DNA from: Zopfochytrium polystomum
Taxonomy: Eukaryota; Chytridiomycota; Chytridiomycetes; Chytridiales; Chytridiaceae
Direction of reading: 5' to 3'
Length of the DNA stretch: 64,000 nucleotides
Assembly (NCBI GenBank): GCA_025765615.1
Contig: JAIVFJ010000006.1
Coordinates: 310,001 to 374,000 of the forward strand
Of this stretch, positions 43,892-52,990 are shown piece by piece. The translations under genes and the position numbers were made by a program. Each line of letters starts with the position of its first letter. Position 1 is the first letter of the stretch. Below the pieces are notes generated by a model. It was not told the DNA's origin. It saw only the letters and a program-made list of their open reading frames with translations, and searched no databases.

Positions 43892-44997
43892 ATGGATGCC
43901 GCATCCGCCGCTGCCGCCGCGGCAGCCCAAATGCAGATGCTGCAGTCAGGACTGATGGACGAAGAGAAAATCTACGCCCTGATCCTTGATCTCACCAACC
44001 CGGCGATGCGCGAACAGGCGCTCCTCGAACTGAGCAAGAAGCGTGAGGCGTATGAGGATCTTGCGCCGATTCTCTGGCACTCCTTTGGTGAGATGGAGAA
44101 TCGTTGAGTTGAAACGTGCTGATGAGTTTTAGGCGTCATGACTGCGTTGGTCCAGGAGATCGTTTCGGTGTATCCAATGCTGCAACCCCCCACTTTGACC
44201 GGACACGCGTCCAATCGTGTTTGCAATGCCCTCGCTCTGCTTCAGTGTGTCGCTAGCCATAATGACACACGCGGATTGTTCTTGAATGGTAACACATCTC
44301 AGGAAGGAAGGCCCATCCGGTCTGCTGATGATCATTTAGCGCACCTTCCACTATTTCTATACCCGTTTCTTAACACTACAAGCAAAACAAGGCCTTTCGA
44401 GTATTTGAGGTTGACAAGCTTGGGTGTGATAGGCGCACTTGTAAAGGTATTGTTATGCTGGTGGCGCATCACAACAGAGCTAACGCTTCGACAGAATGAT
44501 AACTCAGAGGTTATAAATTTCCTTCTCTCAACTGAAATCATTCCTCTTTGCTTAAGAATAATGGAGAGTGGAAGTGAACTCTCGAAAACGGTGAGATTGA
44601 CTCTTGGTCGGACAACTTTTAAGTATGCGGTTAGGTTGCCATTTTTATTGTCCAGAAGATTCTCTTGGACGATATGGGCCTGAATTACATCTGCCAAACA
44701 TACGAACGATTTTACGCCGTTGGAACTGTACTTTCTAATATGGTGACACAGCTAGTGGAGCAGCAGAGCATTCGCCTCCTTAAGCACGTTATCCGGTGCT
44801 ACCTTCGCCTATCCGAGAACGTTAGAGCAAGGGAGGCACTGCGACAGTGCCTGCCGGATCCGCTACGGGATGCAACTTTTGTTCAAATAATGAAAGACGA
44901 TATGACCACCAAGAGGTGCCTCCAGGTAACCAACATCTTGGCACGACTATTTGCTAAACGACACTGGTTAAAGACACTCTTAATGAATCTGCAATGA
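43892..44997 (+). CDS. CNOT9: CNOT9 / RCD1 / CAF40, CCR4-NOT subunit
   Basis: Six exons: 43892-44087, 44133-44288, 44340-44446, 44495-44590, 44635-44925 and 44974-44997, total 289 aa (human about 299). The armadillo-like core is highly conserved: [138 protein letters not shown] and [10 protein letters not shown]. The last intron restores a short C-terminus TLLMNLQ. It is a scaffold subunit of the CCR4-NOT deadenylase that binds Trp-containing regulators. The N-terminus has a poly-Ala run. Confidence 0.95.
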
Positions 44998-46459
44998 GTT
45001 TCTCTTGTGATGTTATTCTCTTCCCTTTTGCATCCACTCGCACCCTCACTTTCATATCCCAGTATAAGGGCCGTTTTGCCAGAAGGTCGTCTTGGGTACG
45101 CTGGTGACGAATGAAACAAAAATCCATCAGAAGTGTGCTTCACTCCTGCTTTGCAAACTTCAAAATCTTGGAAATACCGCCAGCCAGTGCGCCAGTCATC
45201 CGTAAATGTCCTCGATCGTAGTGCTGCGAGGATATGGAGGTACAGAGCATAAGCGAAAGCAATAAACTTATGCGAGTGCGCGAGTCTCACACTTCAACGT
45301 TTGGGCGACCGGCGCATCTGTGGAGCAGTTAGTCAGCACAGAGCAATCGTGAAACGGGTGGGTTAATTAAAGAACAGTGCCTTCGGAAGACTCGGCGCAG
45401 CGGCGAGCAGAGAATGTCGCCCGATTCCCGGAGCCTGCACCGGTATTGGATGATTTCGAACAGTGAGCAGGTCGGGTCAACCAACTGTGACGATTTTGCC
45501 ATCGCGAGGCGAGTGGTTCACAATCTGGTTCTTCGTCCACGTGATGATGGTTTAGGCGTGCCTTGTGCCTTGTCATTGTCGGTTTTGTCCTGTTGTCGGA
45601 GTTTGAACCAGGCAAACCAAAAAGGAAAAATCTGACCTCCCAGCCGAAGAAAAAACCACGAGGAGGGGCCTTCGCGTATGAACGGCGGCCTCTGAACGCG
45701 ATCTTTACCCTAACCCCCCTGGCCCACACCCCCCCCCCCCTCCCCCCCCCCCCCCCCCCCCAACCCCCAGCGCCCCACTTCCTCCTCCCCTTCCCCCTAA
45801 CGGTGTTCGCGACCATTTCAATTCTTGTGTTCCCAAGATACTTTCTGCCCCCCAATCCCCACTGAAGACTTCCACCGTTCACAATCAATCGGACCTTCTC
45901 TCGCAAACACAAAACCGCTTTATTCCCACCACTTCAACACAACCTCGCGCTATCTCGCCCGTACTTCCCATCCCCAGTCTTCCTATCCTATCCGTTCCAA
46001 TCCGCCAGTGCATCGTTGTTTCTTCTCAATTGCTTCATTGGTTGGCTTCGGTTTCCCCAAGCATCCCAACCAAAACCTGCTTCATCGACGAGAACCGCGA
46101 AATTGTGAGTATGACCCCTCGATATTTGGCTCATTCTGCTCTTTGCACGTACTGCGAGCTCGGCTCTTGGGTGGATCCAGGGTGGATCCAGGCCTTCGAC
46201 TTGGAACACCGAACTCCGCTGCTTTGTCATATTATGCTCTTAAGACCAACTTCTCCCCTAGCCCTGCCTTTCGACCTACTTGTCAGCGCACACCCCTTCG
46301 ACGCATGAATCTATAGCCCATCTTATCACTGCTTTCCCAATCTAGGTACCTCGGCAACATTCCTGGATCTTTTGTCAAATAGTCAAGGTGAGGTTCATCT
46401 ACTGCTCCTTCCACTTATTGTCTTTATGGATGTCGTACACGCACAATCCCTCAATCTAG
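44998..46459. other. Intergenic region / cyclin B leader
   Basis: About 1.45 kb without a recognised gene. It includes a C-homopolymer tract at about 45729-45761. Minus-strand frames at 44883-45290 and 45367-45912 are open but show no domain; part of the second is poly-Gly from the C tract. Possible 5' UTR introns of the cyclin gene lie at 46100-46345 (GTGAGT at about 46105). Confidence 0.4.
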
Positions 46460-48186
46460 ATGCAAACACGCCGCGGCTCCGTCCTTTCGATGCAGCAGAA
46501 GCGAACGCTTCCTTCCGAGGACCAAAAAGAAAACACGTTTCATCCTCGAGAGTCCGCACCCACCACTAAGCAAGGGCCTATTAAGACTACCGCCCAAGTC
46601 GGAAACCGTCCCACCTCGCGCTCTTCGGTTTTGACGGAAAAGAATCTCGCCTCTCAACCGTCCGCGCTAGCCGTAAAACGTGAACGTCCGGCTCTGAATG
46701 CCATCCATCAGGTCAGCGGGACTTCCCAAAATCCAAGTGTTGCTTCTACTGCGACCTATTTAACCCCTGCAACTGATTCCTCTTCAGACAACAACGAACA
46801 AAGTCACTAAGACAACAGTTTCCAGCAAGACCTCTGCCAAAAAACTGAGCGTTGAGGCAGCAAAGGCAGCCATAAGCGAATCACAAGCCATTCTTAGGCC
46901 TTCGGAATCAATTAGGATAGATAGTGACGGAGCAGGAAAAGCTGTTCGTCCAGCATCGAGAATCGCGCGTCCTCGCATCACTGCAAAAACACGAGTAGGA
47001 GTCAAAGAGGAGCCCGCACCGAGTGCCTCCCAAAGCTCCTCTAAGGAGGCTCCTGTTGGAGATATTGAAGAAAAGAAATCAAGCGCCAAGATCGTTTCCC
47101 AGGAAAAATTCGAAGTGGAGCCGACTAGGACGGAAACGGTGGATTCGGAGGAGGAGCCTCTTTGGGACGATCTCGACCAAGAAGATGCTAACGATCCAAT
47201 GATGGTTTCTGAGTATGTGGTTGAGATCTTCAACTACATGAAGGAGTTAGAGGTTTGTTCAATCAATTTCCATCCCCACACTGACGGGCTACATTTTGAG
47301 TAGATCGAAACACTTCCAAACGCGGACTACATGAACACGCAAAAAGATCTTCAGTGGAAAATGCGAACCATCCTTATCGACTGGTTGATCGACATTCATC
47401 ACAAATTCCGCCTCTTACCGGAAACGCTCTACCTCTCGGTTAACATCATTGATCGATTCCTCACGCTTCGCGTTGTATCGATGGCAAAACTACAGCTTGT
47501 CGGCATCGTTTCGATGTTTATTGCTGCGAAGTACGAGGAGATAATTGCCCCATCCGTCAAAAACTTTCTGTATATGAGCGACGACGGGTACACGGAGGAA
47601 GAAATTTTGGCTGCCGAGCGATATGTCCTTGGGGTACTCGAATTCAACCTTCGCTATCCCAGTCCAATGAGCTTCCTGCGTCGTTGCTCAAAGGCTGAAC
47701 ATTACGACGTCCAAACTCGAACACTGGCAAAGTATTTAATGGAAATCAGCATTGTTGACTACAGATTCATTGGAATTGTCCCGTCGAAAATTGCTGCCGC
47801 TGGACTACTCTTGGCACGGAAAATGCTGTTTCGCGACGGTTGGGTAAGCTGCTGAGTTTGTGCGAATAAATTTCCTGCCTTCTTACTACCCCACTGCTTC
47901 TACTCAGGACGCAAATCTTTGTCACTATTCTGGATACACCGAAAAAGATCTTAAAGGCACTGCAGACTTAATGATTGACTACCTTGCTCAACCAAACAAG
48001 CATCAGGCTTTGTTCAAGAAGTATGCCAGCAAAAAGTACGTGAAATGTAGCATATATGCACGAGATTGGCTGGACGGAAAGATTCCTCGACCTGGTAAAT
48101 TAACCGAGCAAGCTGCAACGGTACCGGAAAAACGAACGGGATCGATTGCCGCGTCGCAGGAACAAACCGGAGAACGAAGACTGTGA
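46460..48186 (+). CDS. B-type cyclin
   Basis: Exons 46460-46711, 46788-47252, 47304-47843 and 47908-48186 give 511 aa. The N-terminal region carries a KEN box (residues 23-25, in DQKENT) and a destruction box RPALNAIHQ (residues 76-84), both expected for APC/C-mediated degradation. The cyclin box begins near DPMMVSEYVVEIFNYMKELE, with QKDLQWKMRTILIDWLIDIH and LPETLYLSVNIIDRFL. It continues KLQLVGIVSMFIAAKYEEI, then the C-terminal cyclin fold (MEISIVDYRFIGIVPSKIAAAG). It should activate Cdk1 for mitosis. The N-terminal half is Ser/Lys-rich and unconserved. The D-box lies right at the exon 1 end. Confidence 0.93.
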
Positions 48187-48585
48187 AGGCTTGCCTCTTA
48201 TTTTTAACAATCCGTGCCATACTATCCTTATTGTTTGTCTCTGCGAATTAAGCTTCTTCCATCGAGCGACGTCGTCGCGGTTGTTACGTTTTGTATTCGT
48301 CTCAGTGAATCGAAGTTTTCCTTCTTTATTTTATGCTTCATCCCGAGCCGAGAATGGAATCGATAATTTTTATTTTATTTTTTTCCCCCACCTTTTTCCG
48401 CTTCGACTCACCAAGCAAACGAGAACCAAAGAAAAAGAAAAAAAAAGAAAAACAAAGGATTCATTCACAGCTATTGCCCTTAATCCGATTTCTCTTCCTC
48501 ACTTAGTTTCCCGTCAAGCTTAGCGACGGAATCAGCTATGGTGCAGGGGAGGGGGGGGGGGGATGTTACAGGGCGGCTTAGTTTC
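48187..48585. other. Intergenic, 3' flank of cyclin B
   Basis: AT-rich 3' flank with A-runs and a G-run at about 48549-48562. The mobile-element debris starts right after it. Confidence 0.4.
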
Positions 48586-49162
48586 TGTGAGACTATGCTC
48601 CTTTGATCCTGGGATCTAGGCTTTATTGGGCAGTTGTCTAGGGGTGTTTTAACACTACTACTTGCCTACTGCCTAGTCCAGAAAGTATTCCTACTTATCT
48701 GTCTAACAGGGCTCTCAAACACAATGGAGCGGTTATTAGCAACAGGCTGGACAGAATGCAACCCAGCATCCCTAGCTTGTCAGGAACAGGGCAGGACAGG
48801 ACAAGGCAGACAAGGAACTGAGAGGAGTGATGATTGTATTGGAAACAATAATTCACTTGAGGGATGGGACAGGTCCCCCATCCCCCTTTTATACCTTTTG
48901 AGAGTGTTCCTTGTCAAGACTCCAAGAAAGTTCCAGAAAGAGCAATTAGTAATACAATGATACCAATGATACCAATGACAACAAGACAAGTCAGGAAAGC
49001 AAAGAAGGTTCCAGAAGGTTCCACAAGGTTCCATGAAGGAATGTTCTAGAAGGTTCCAGAGGTTTCCAGAGGGTGATTCATAACATAGCTGGGGTTCTGC
49101 ATTAGCTATCATTGTCGCCAGTGATGAGGGGGAGGGAAAGAACTTGGAGTTGACTGTGTAGG
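48586..49162 (+). repeat. Repeat family B copy 1, interrupted by solo LTR
   Basis: Begins TGTGAGACTATGCTCC and continues with a segment (TTGTCTAGGGGTGTTT, ATCTGTCTAACAGGG, CTCAAACACA) that recurs in order in the neighbouring copy at 49163. A solo LTR (48778-49085) is inserted in it. Without the insertion the copy is about 264 bp. The TG start and recurrence suggest an LTR of a second retrotransposon family, but no matching internal region is seen. Confidence 0.65.
48778..49085 (-). repeat. Solo LTR of the gypsy family with 5-bp TSD
   Basis: A full 308-bp LTR in minus orientation (starts TGTCAGGAACAGGG, ends TTCATAACA), the same length as the five array LTRs but with point differences. It is flanked by TAGCT at 48773-48777 and again at 49086-49090. 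The element inserted here and was then reduced to one LTR by recombination. The heat-shock-element block and TATA box are still present. Confidence 0.95.
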
Positions 49163-49660
49163 TGTGAGACTATACTCACTCCTTTGACCCTAGGATCTGG
49201 GCCCTAGAGTGAGGGAAAGCAAAAAATAGGCTAAAGCTAACTTTATTGGGCTGTTGTCTAGGGGGTGTTTCAACCCTACTACTTGCCTAGTCCATGAAGT
49301 ATCCCTACTGATCTGTCTAACAGGGGTCTCAAACACAAAGAATGAACATTCAGAGGGACAATCCTCTGAGGGATCAGTGCCAGAGCACTGATTACTCACA
49401 TGGCCACAGGCTGATGCGAGGGGAAACGGAAGAGCACTCCTGAGGGCGCAACACAACTGCAGAATAAAGAGAGAGAAGAGCGAAACAGGGGTTTTTATCT
49501 CAGGAACCTAATCTCAAATACAACAGGAGCGGTTAATCGCAACAGAACTGACAGGGTGTGACCTAGCACCCCTCGTCGCAGATGGTGCTGCAGGAGCCCT
49601 TGTTGTCACTAGCGATGGGGGGGAGAGAGAGAAGGGAGTTGACTATGCAGGGGTCAGAAG
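49163..49660 (+). repeat. Repeat family B copy 2
   Basis: Starts TGTGAGACTATACTCACTCC and repeats the order of motifs of copy 1, ending with GGAGTTGACTATGCAGG, whose counterpart GGAGTTGACTGTGTAGG ends copy 1. It is longer than copy 1 because of extra sequence at about 49345-49500. The two copies are direct and adjacent. Confidence 0.6.
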
Positions 49661-49848
49661 GTTGCCAGCAGGGAACTCGCATGCTGAAACACCTGCAATT
49701 GTACACGCACCCCACCAGGCTGCGTCGGCACGATCACTTGACCAATGGCTTTATCACATCGCACTCGTACTCACACATCTGACTCTCACAGCAATAGGAC
49801 TGAGGCAGGCACTCGTAGATGTTATGAATCACCCTCTGGAAACCTCTG

Positions 49849-49979
49849 GAACCTTCTAGAACATTCCTTCATGGAACCTTGTGGAACCTTCTGGAACCTT
49901 CTTTGCTTTCCTGACTTGTCTTGTTGTCATTGGTATCATTGGTATCATTGTATTACTAATTGCTCTTTCTGGAACTTTC
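49849..49979 (+). promoter_or_regulatory. Heat-shock-element array in LTR U3
   Basis: From 49849 to 49903, eleven consecutive pentamers keep the nGAAn/nTTCn phase. The first four are perfect and alternating (GAAccTTCtaGAAcaTTC). Two of the eleven are off-consensus (TCATG and TTGTG) and the rest match. A second perfect three-unit element TTCtgGAActTTC sits at 49967-49979, about 35 bp before the TATA box. This is the binding pattern of trimeric HSF. The same block occurs in each LTR at +3171-bp steps and in the solo LTR. Confidence 0.85.
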
Positions 49980-50011
49980 TTTGAGTCTTGACAAGGAACA
50001 CTCTCAAAAGG

Positions 50012-50057
50012 TATAAAAGGGGGATGGGGGCCCTGTCCCATCCCTCAAGTGAATTAT
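50012..50057 (+). promoter_or_regulatory. LTR TATA box and inferred transcript start / self-primer
   Basis: TATAAAA at 50012-50018 is followed 35 nt later by AAGTGAATTAT (50047-50057), the exact reverse complement of the site just past the LTR (50130-50140). If transcription starts at 50047, the first 11 nt of the RNA can pair with the primer-binding site, as in Tf1 of Schizosaccharomyces pombe. Confidence 0.8.
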
Positions 50058-50129
50058 TGTTTCCAATACAATCATCACTCCTCTCAGTTCCTTGTCTGCC
50101 TTGTCCTGTCCTGCCCTGTTCCTGACATC

Positions 50130-50140
50130 ATAATTCACTT
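50130..50140 (+). promoter_or_regulatory. Primer-binding site of self-priming type
   Basis: ATAATTCACTT starts 2 nt after the LTR end. It lacks the TGG expected for pairing with a tRNA 3' CCA end, but is perfectly complementary to the inferred RNA 5' end. It recurs in the other units at +3171, +6342 and +9513. Confidence 0.8.
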
Positions 50141-50167
50141 CACCCTCTCCTACTACTCTCTGCCATC

Positions 50168-51091
50168 ATGTCTGACCCAAACAACACCTTCCCTGATGCA
50201 ACTGCCTTCCAAGCCTTGATGGACCAATTACAAGCCCTTTCAAGACAGACACACCAACTTCAAGAACAAGTCCTTCACCAGCAGCACCAGCTTCAACAAC
50301 AACTTCACCAACAAGAACATCAAGCTCTTCCCCTGCCCCAAGCCAACCAAGCAAGAGAGCCCAAGGTTCCCAGCCCTGACAAGTTCACTGGGCTGGCCAA
50401 AGACCTTAGGAACTTTATGGCCACTGTGGAGAATGTCATCCTTCTCCAACCTTCAAGATTTCCCAGTGAGCAAGTCAAGGTTCTTTTCACAAGCACCCTC
50501 CTGTCTGGTCAAGCTCAATCATGGTACAGATCTCTCCCAAGCACACCCAACACCCTGCAAGAGCTCTGGGAGGGGCTGGAAGCTACCTTTGGTGACCCCT
50601 ACGCATCTTGGACAGCAAGATCCAAGCTCAAGCATATCAAGCAAGGAAAGCAATCTTGTGTGGCCTACACCAACCAATTCAAGCAACTAGCCAGAGACTC
50701 TGGATACAATGATGCAGCTCTGATGGAGCTGTACCATGATGGTCTCCATGAGTCTATCCAAGACATGCTCTCCCAGTCTCTGCACATCCCTGAGACCTTG
50801 GAAGAGTACATTCTCCTTGCCATCAAGATTGACAACAGACTCTACTCCAAGAGGCTGAAGCAAAGACAAGTAGGAACTACATCAAGACCTACCCCAGTCC
50901 CTCAAGCTCTTACAGTTCCTGAACCCATGCAAGTGGATGCAGTTGAGACACTTCCTAAGGGTCCTCTGAGCCAAGAGGAGAAAACAAGGAGGGCCCAGCA
51001 GGGACTGTGTTTCTACTGTGGCTCCAAGGAGCATGCTGTCAAGGACTGCCCAAGGAAGAAGCACCCAAACTCCCAGGTCCAGGCTCACTGA
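50168..51091 (+). CDS. Gag, unit 1
   Basis: 307 aa starting at the first ATG, 40 bp after the LTR. It has a Gln/His-rich coiled-coil-like start (residues ~15-60). The retrotransposon gag domain follows (FMATVENVILLQPSRFPSEQ, LSGQAQSWYRSL, LEATFGDPYA, YTNQFKQLARDSGYND). Near the C-terminus is one CCHC zinc knuckle, CFYCGSKEHAVKDC (CX2CX4HX4C). Gag forms the particle that packages the RNA. The frame is intact, so this deleted element could still make particles. The stop is reached 19 nt after a candidate slippery heptamer. Confidence 0.93.
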   Translation: MSDPNNTFPDATAFQALMDQLQALSRQTHQLQEQVLHQQHQLQQQLHQQEHQALPLPQANQAREPKVPSPDKFTGLAKDLRNFMATVENVILLQPSRFPSEQVKVLFTSTLLSGQAQSWYRSLPSTPNTLQELWEGLEATFGDPYASWTARSKLKHIKQGKQSCVAYTNQFKQLARDSGYNDAALMELYHDGLHESIQDMLSQSLHIPETLEEYILLAIKIDNRLYSKRLKQRQVGTTSRPTPVPQALTVPEPMQVDAVETLPKGPLSQEEKTRRAQQGLCFYCGSKEHAVKDCPRKKHPNSQVQAH

Positions 51092-51109
51092 GGGGCAATT
51101 CCCTGGACC
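51064..51109 (+). promoter_or_regulatory. Candidate -1 ribosomal frameshift signal (gag-pro)
   Basis: CCCAAAC at 51064-51070 is in the correct gag phase (C CCA AAC). A 5-nt spacer follows, then a perfect 8-bp stem: GGTCCAGG (51076-51083) with CCTGGACC (51102-51109). A -1 slip leads directly into the protease frame, which is open here. Copies at +3171, +6342 and +9513. Confidence 0.75.
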
Positions 51110-51795
51110 CTCCTCCAAGCTGCCCCTGTTTCATCACCACCACCAGCACCACAAACACCTCAGATTCCAAGCCCCACCAACTCACCATGGATGTCAAGAT
51201 TCAACTCTCACCCAAGTCAACCATCACAACCAAGGCCCTTATCGACTCTGGATCATCCTGCAACATCATTGATGCCACCCTTGCCAAGTCTTGTGCCATT
51301 CCTACGATCAAGAAATCGACACCCCTCAAGGTCCACTTTGCCAATCATGCTCTGTTCAAGGAAATCAGCCATGAAACCAAGCTAAACCTCCACATCCAAG
51401 ACTTTCCACCATCCATGGTCAACCTGGAAGTATTGGATCTTGGCTCACCCACATTCTCTGTCATCCTGGGATTACCATGGCTGCAAGCCCAGAACCCTGC
51501 CATTGATTGGGTCACTGGTCAAGTCCAACCTCCACCAATTGGAACAGTCACCCAAAACTCAAGTCAAGCCTCCAAGTCCCATGCTCTCAAGTCCCTGATT
51601 CAAGTTTCTCAGCCTAGTATCCAAGGTCAACCACAAATGACAGCTCCAGTATCAGCCTGCAGCTCACAGATCCCAGCCAAGATTCAAGTTTCACAGTTCA
51701 CAGTTCATAGTCAAGATTCCAGTACAGCTCATAGAGCTCACAGTCATGGCCACAGTCAAAGATTCAAGTACCACAGTTCACAGTCCAAATTCTAG
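51064..51795 (+). CDS. Protease region (-1 frame), unit 1
   Basis: Read from the slip site to the TAG ending at 51795 (244 codons), as a Gag-Pro fusion. The aspartic protease core is visible: KALIDSGSSCNIIDATLAKS (DSG active site), then FSVILGLPWLQAQNPAIDW (the typical ILGxPWL motif). The last ~100 residues are Ser/Gln/His-rich and lie where reverse transcriptase would begin in a full element. The protease looks intact, while the remainder of pol is missing. Confidence 0.85.
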   Translation, partial: PKLPGPGSLRGNSLDPPPSCPCFITTTSTTNTSDSKPHQLTMDVKIQLSPKSTITTKALIDSGSSCNIIDATLAKSCAIPTIKKSTPLKVHFANHALFKEISHETKLNLHIQDFPPSMVNLEVLDLGSPTFSVILGLPWLQAQNPAIDWVTGQVQPPPIGTVTQNSSQASKSHALKSLIQVSQPSIQGQPQMTAPVSACSSQIPAKIQVSQFTVHSQDSSTAHRAHSHGHSQRFKYHSSQSKF

Positions 51796-51968
51796 ATTCA
51801 AGCTCCACAGCTCACAGTCTTTGCCAAGAACAGAACCCTCAGTCAAAGATTCAAGAATCACAGTTCCCAGTCAACAATTCAAGCCCCACGGCTGATGAGC
51901 ACAGAAGGACAGACCTTGCACCTGAAGGGGGAGATGGTTTCACCCCACCATCCAAGACACACCTTTCA

Positions 51969-52478
51969 TTGCTTCCTGACAGTGTGTGGGCCCATGCTAT
52001 TTCCAAGGACCCCAAGCCTCACAAGATTCAAATCAGCCAAGAAGAGGAAAAACTTGAGATACTCAAGACAAGGCATGATGCAGCAACAGCTGGACACCCA
52101 GGAGAGCACAAGACATATGAGCTTGTTTCCAGAGACTTCTACTGGCCAGGCATGAGGAAGTACATCAAGAACTATGTCAGCAGCTGTGAAACCTGTCAAA
52201 GAAACAAATCCAGCAGACACAAGCCCTATGGACTTCTGGAGCCCCTCCCAATTGCCATCAGCCCTTGGTCATCAATATCCATGGACTTCATTGTGAAACT
52301 GCCCCCATCCCATGGATTTGACTCTATCCTTGTTGTCATCTGCAGAAGGACAAAGTTGGCCCATTTCATCCCCTGCGGAACAGCAGACCTGTTTTTGCAG
52401 CACATATTCAGGCTCCTGCTGCGGCTTCACACTTACATAAGCTTAAGATCATCAACTCCTTCCTGGACTCCACCCTGA
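51969..52478 (+). pseudogene. Integrase N-terminal fragment, unit 1
   Basis: In a third frame, an HHCC zinc domain is visible: LKTRHDAATAGHPGEHKTYE, then YWPGMRKYIKNYV and CETCQRNK. The start of the catalytic core follows: SISMDFIVKLPPS with the first Asp, then FDSILVVICRRTKLAHFIPC. The frame then runs into unrelated sequence; the second Asp and the Glu of the DDE triad are missing, so integration must be supplied in trans. Confidence 0.9.
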
Positions 52479-52522
52479 AGCAAGCCCAAGAAGATGCCTC
52501 AAGATTTGCCAACACTCACAGA

Positions 52523-52990
52523 ATGGACCATGACCTTGCTGTGGGTCAGCAAGTTTGGCTTCTGAGGAAGAACTTGCAGACCAAAAGACCAAGTCCCAAG
52601 CTAGACAACCTCAAGTTGGGACCTTTCAAGATCTTGGAGCAAATCAATCCAGTCACCTTCAAGCTGGATCTCCCTCCATCCATGAAGATCCACCCAGTTT
52701 TCCATGTCAGCCTTTTGGAGAAGTTTGTGGCCAACTCCATTCCAGGCAGAGTTGTTCCTCCTCCTCCTCCAGTTGAGGTAGAAGGTGAAGAGGAATTTGA
52801 GGTTGAACAAATCTTGGATGCCAAGTGGTTTGGAAGGACACTCAAGTTCCTTGTCAAGTGGAAAGGTTACTCAGATGCTGACAACACCTGGGAACCTGAG
52901 TCAAACCTCACTCACTGCCAAGACCTTCTGCTCAAGTTCAAGACCAGGTACCCCACCAAGTTGCAGAAGAGGCCTAAAAGGGGGAGATGA
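52523..52990 (+). pseudogene. Integrase C-terminal GPY/F domain and chromodomain, unit 1
   Basis: 155 codons: VGQQVWLLRKN, KLGPFKILEQINPVTFKLDLP (GPY/F), HPVFHVSLL, then a chromodomain EVEQILDAKWFGRTLKFLVK with WKGYSDADNTWEPESNL (aromatic cage residues W, Y, W). The stop TGA ends at 52990, directly at the LTR boundary. The last codons overlap the polypurine tract AAAAGGGGGAGATGA (52976-52990). In chromoviruses this domain steers integration to heterochromatin. As it stands it lacks an upstream start in frame with integrase. Confidence 0.9.
52976..52990 (+). other. Polypurine tract of unit 1
   Basis: AAAAGGGGGAGATGA directly abuts the next LTR start (TGTTATG at 52991). It is the expected second-strand primer site. 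It recurs before each following LTR. Confidence 0.85.

Larger units (their letters stand above)
49820..50127 (+). repeat. LTR 1 of array
   Basis: 308 bp, TGT...ACA ends. U3 holds the heat-shock-element block (49849-49903 and 49967-49979) and TATAAAA at 50012-50018. The inferred transcript start is at about 50047. Confidence 0.95.

Noticed and set aside
44926..44973. Read-through of the last CNOT9 exon to a longer C-terminus
   Set aside because: Treating this segment as an intron (GTAACC...AAAG) restores the conserved short family ending; the read-through tail matches nothing.
45367..45912. Minus-strand 181-codon frame as a gene
   Set aside because: A large part is poly-Gly/Arg from a C-homopolymer tract, and the remainder has no recognisable domain or intron logic.
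50128..50150. tRNA-type primer-binding site after the LTR
   Set aside because: No TGG-starting sequence complementary to a tRNA 3' end is present; the exact 11-nt complement to the LTR transcript start explains the site better.
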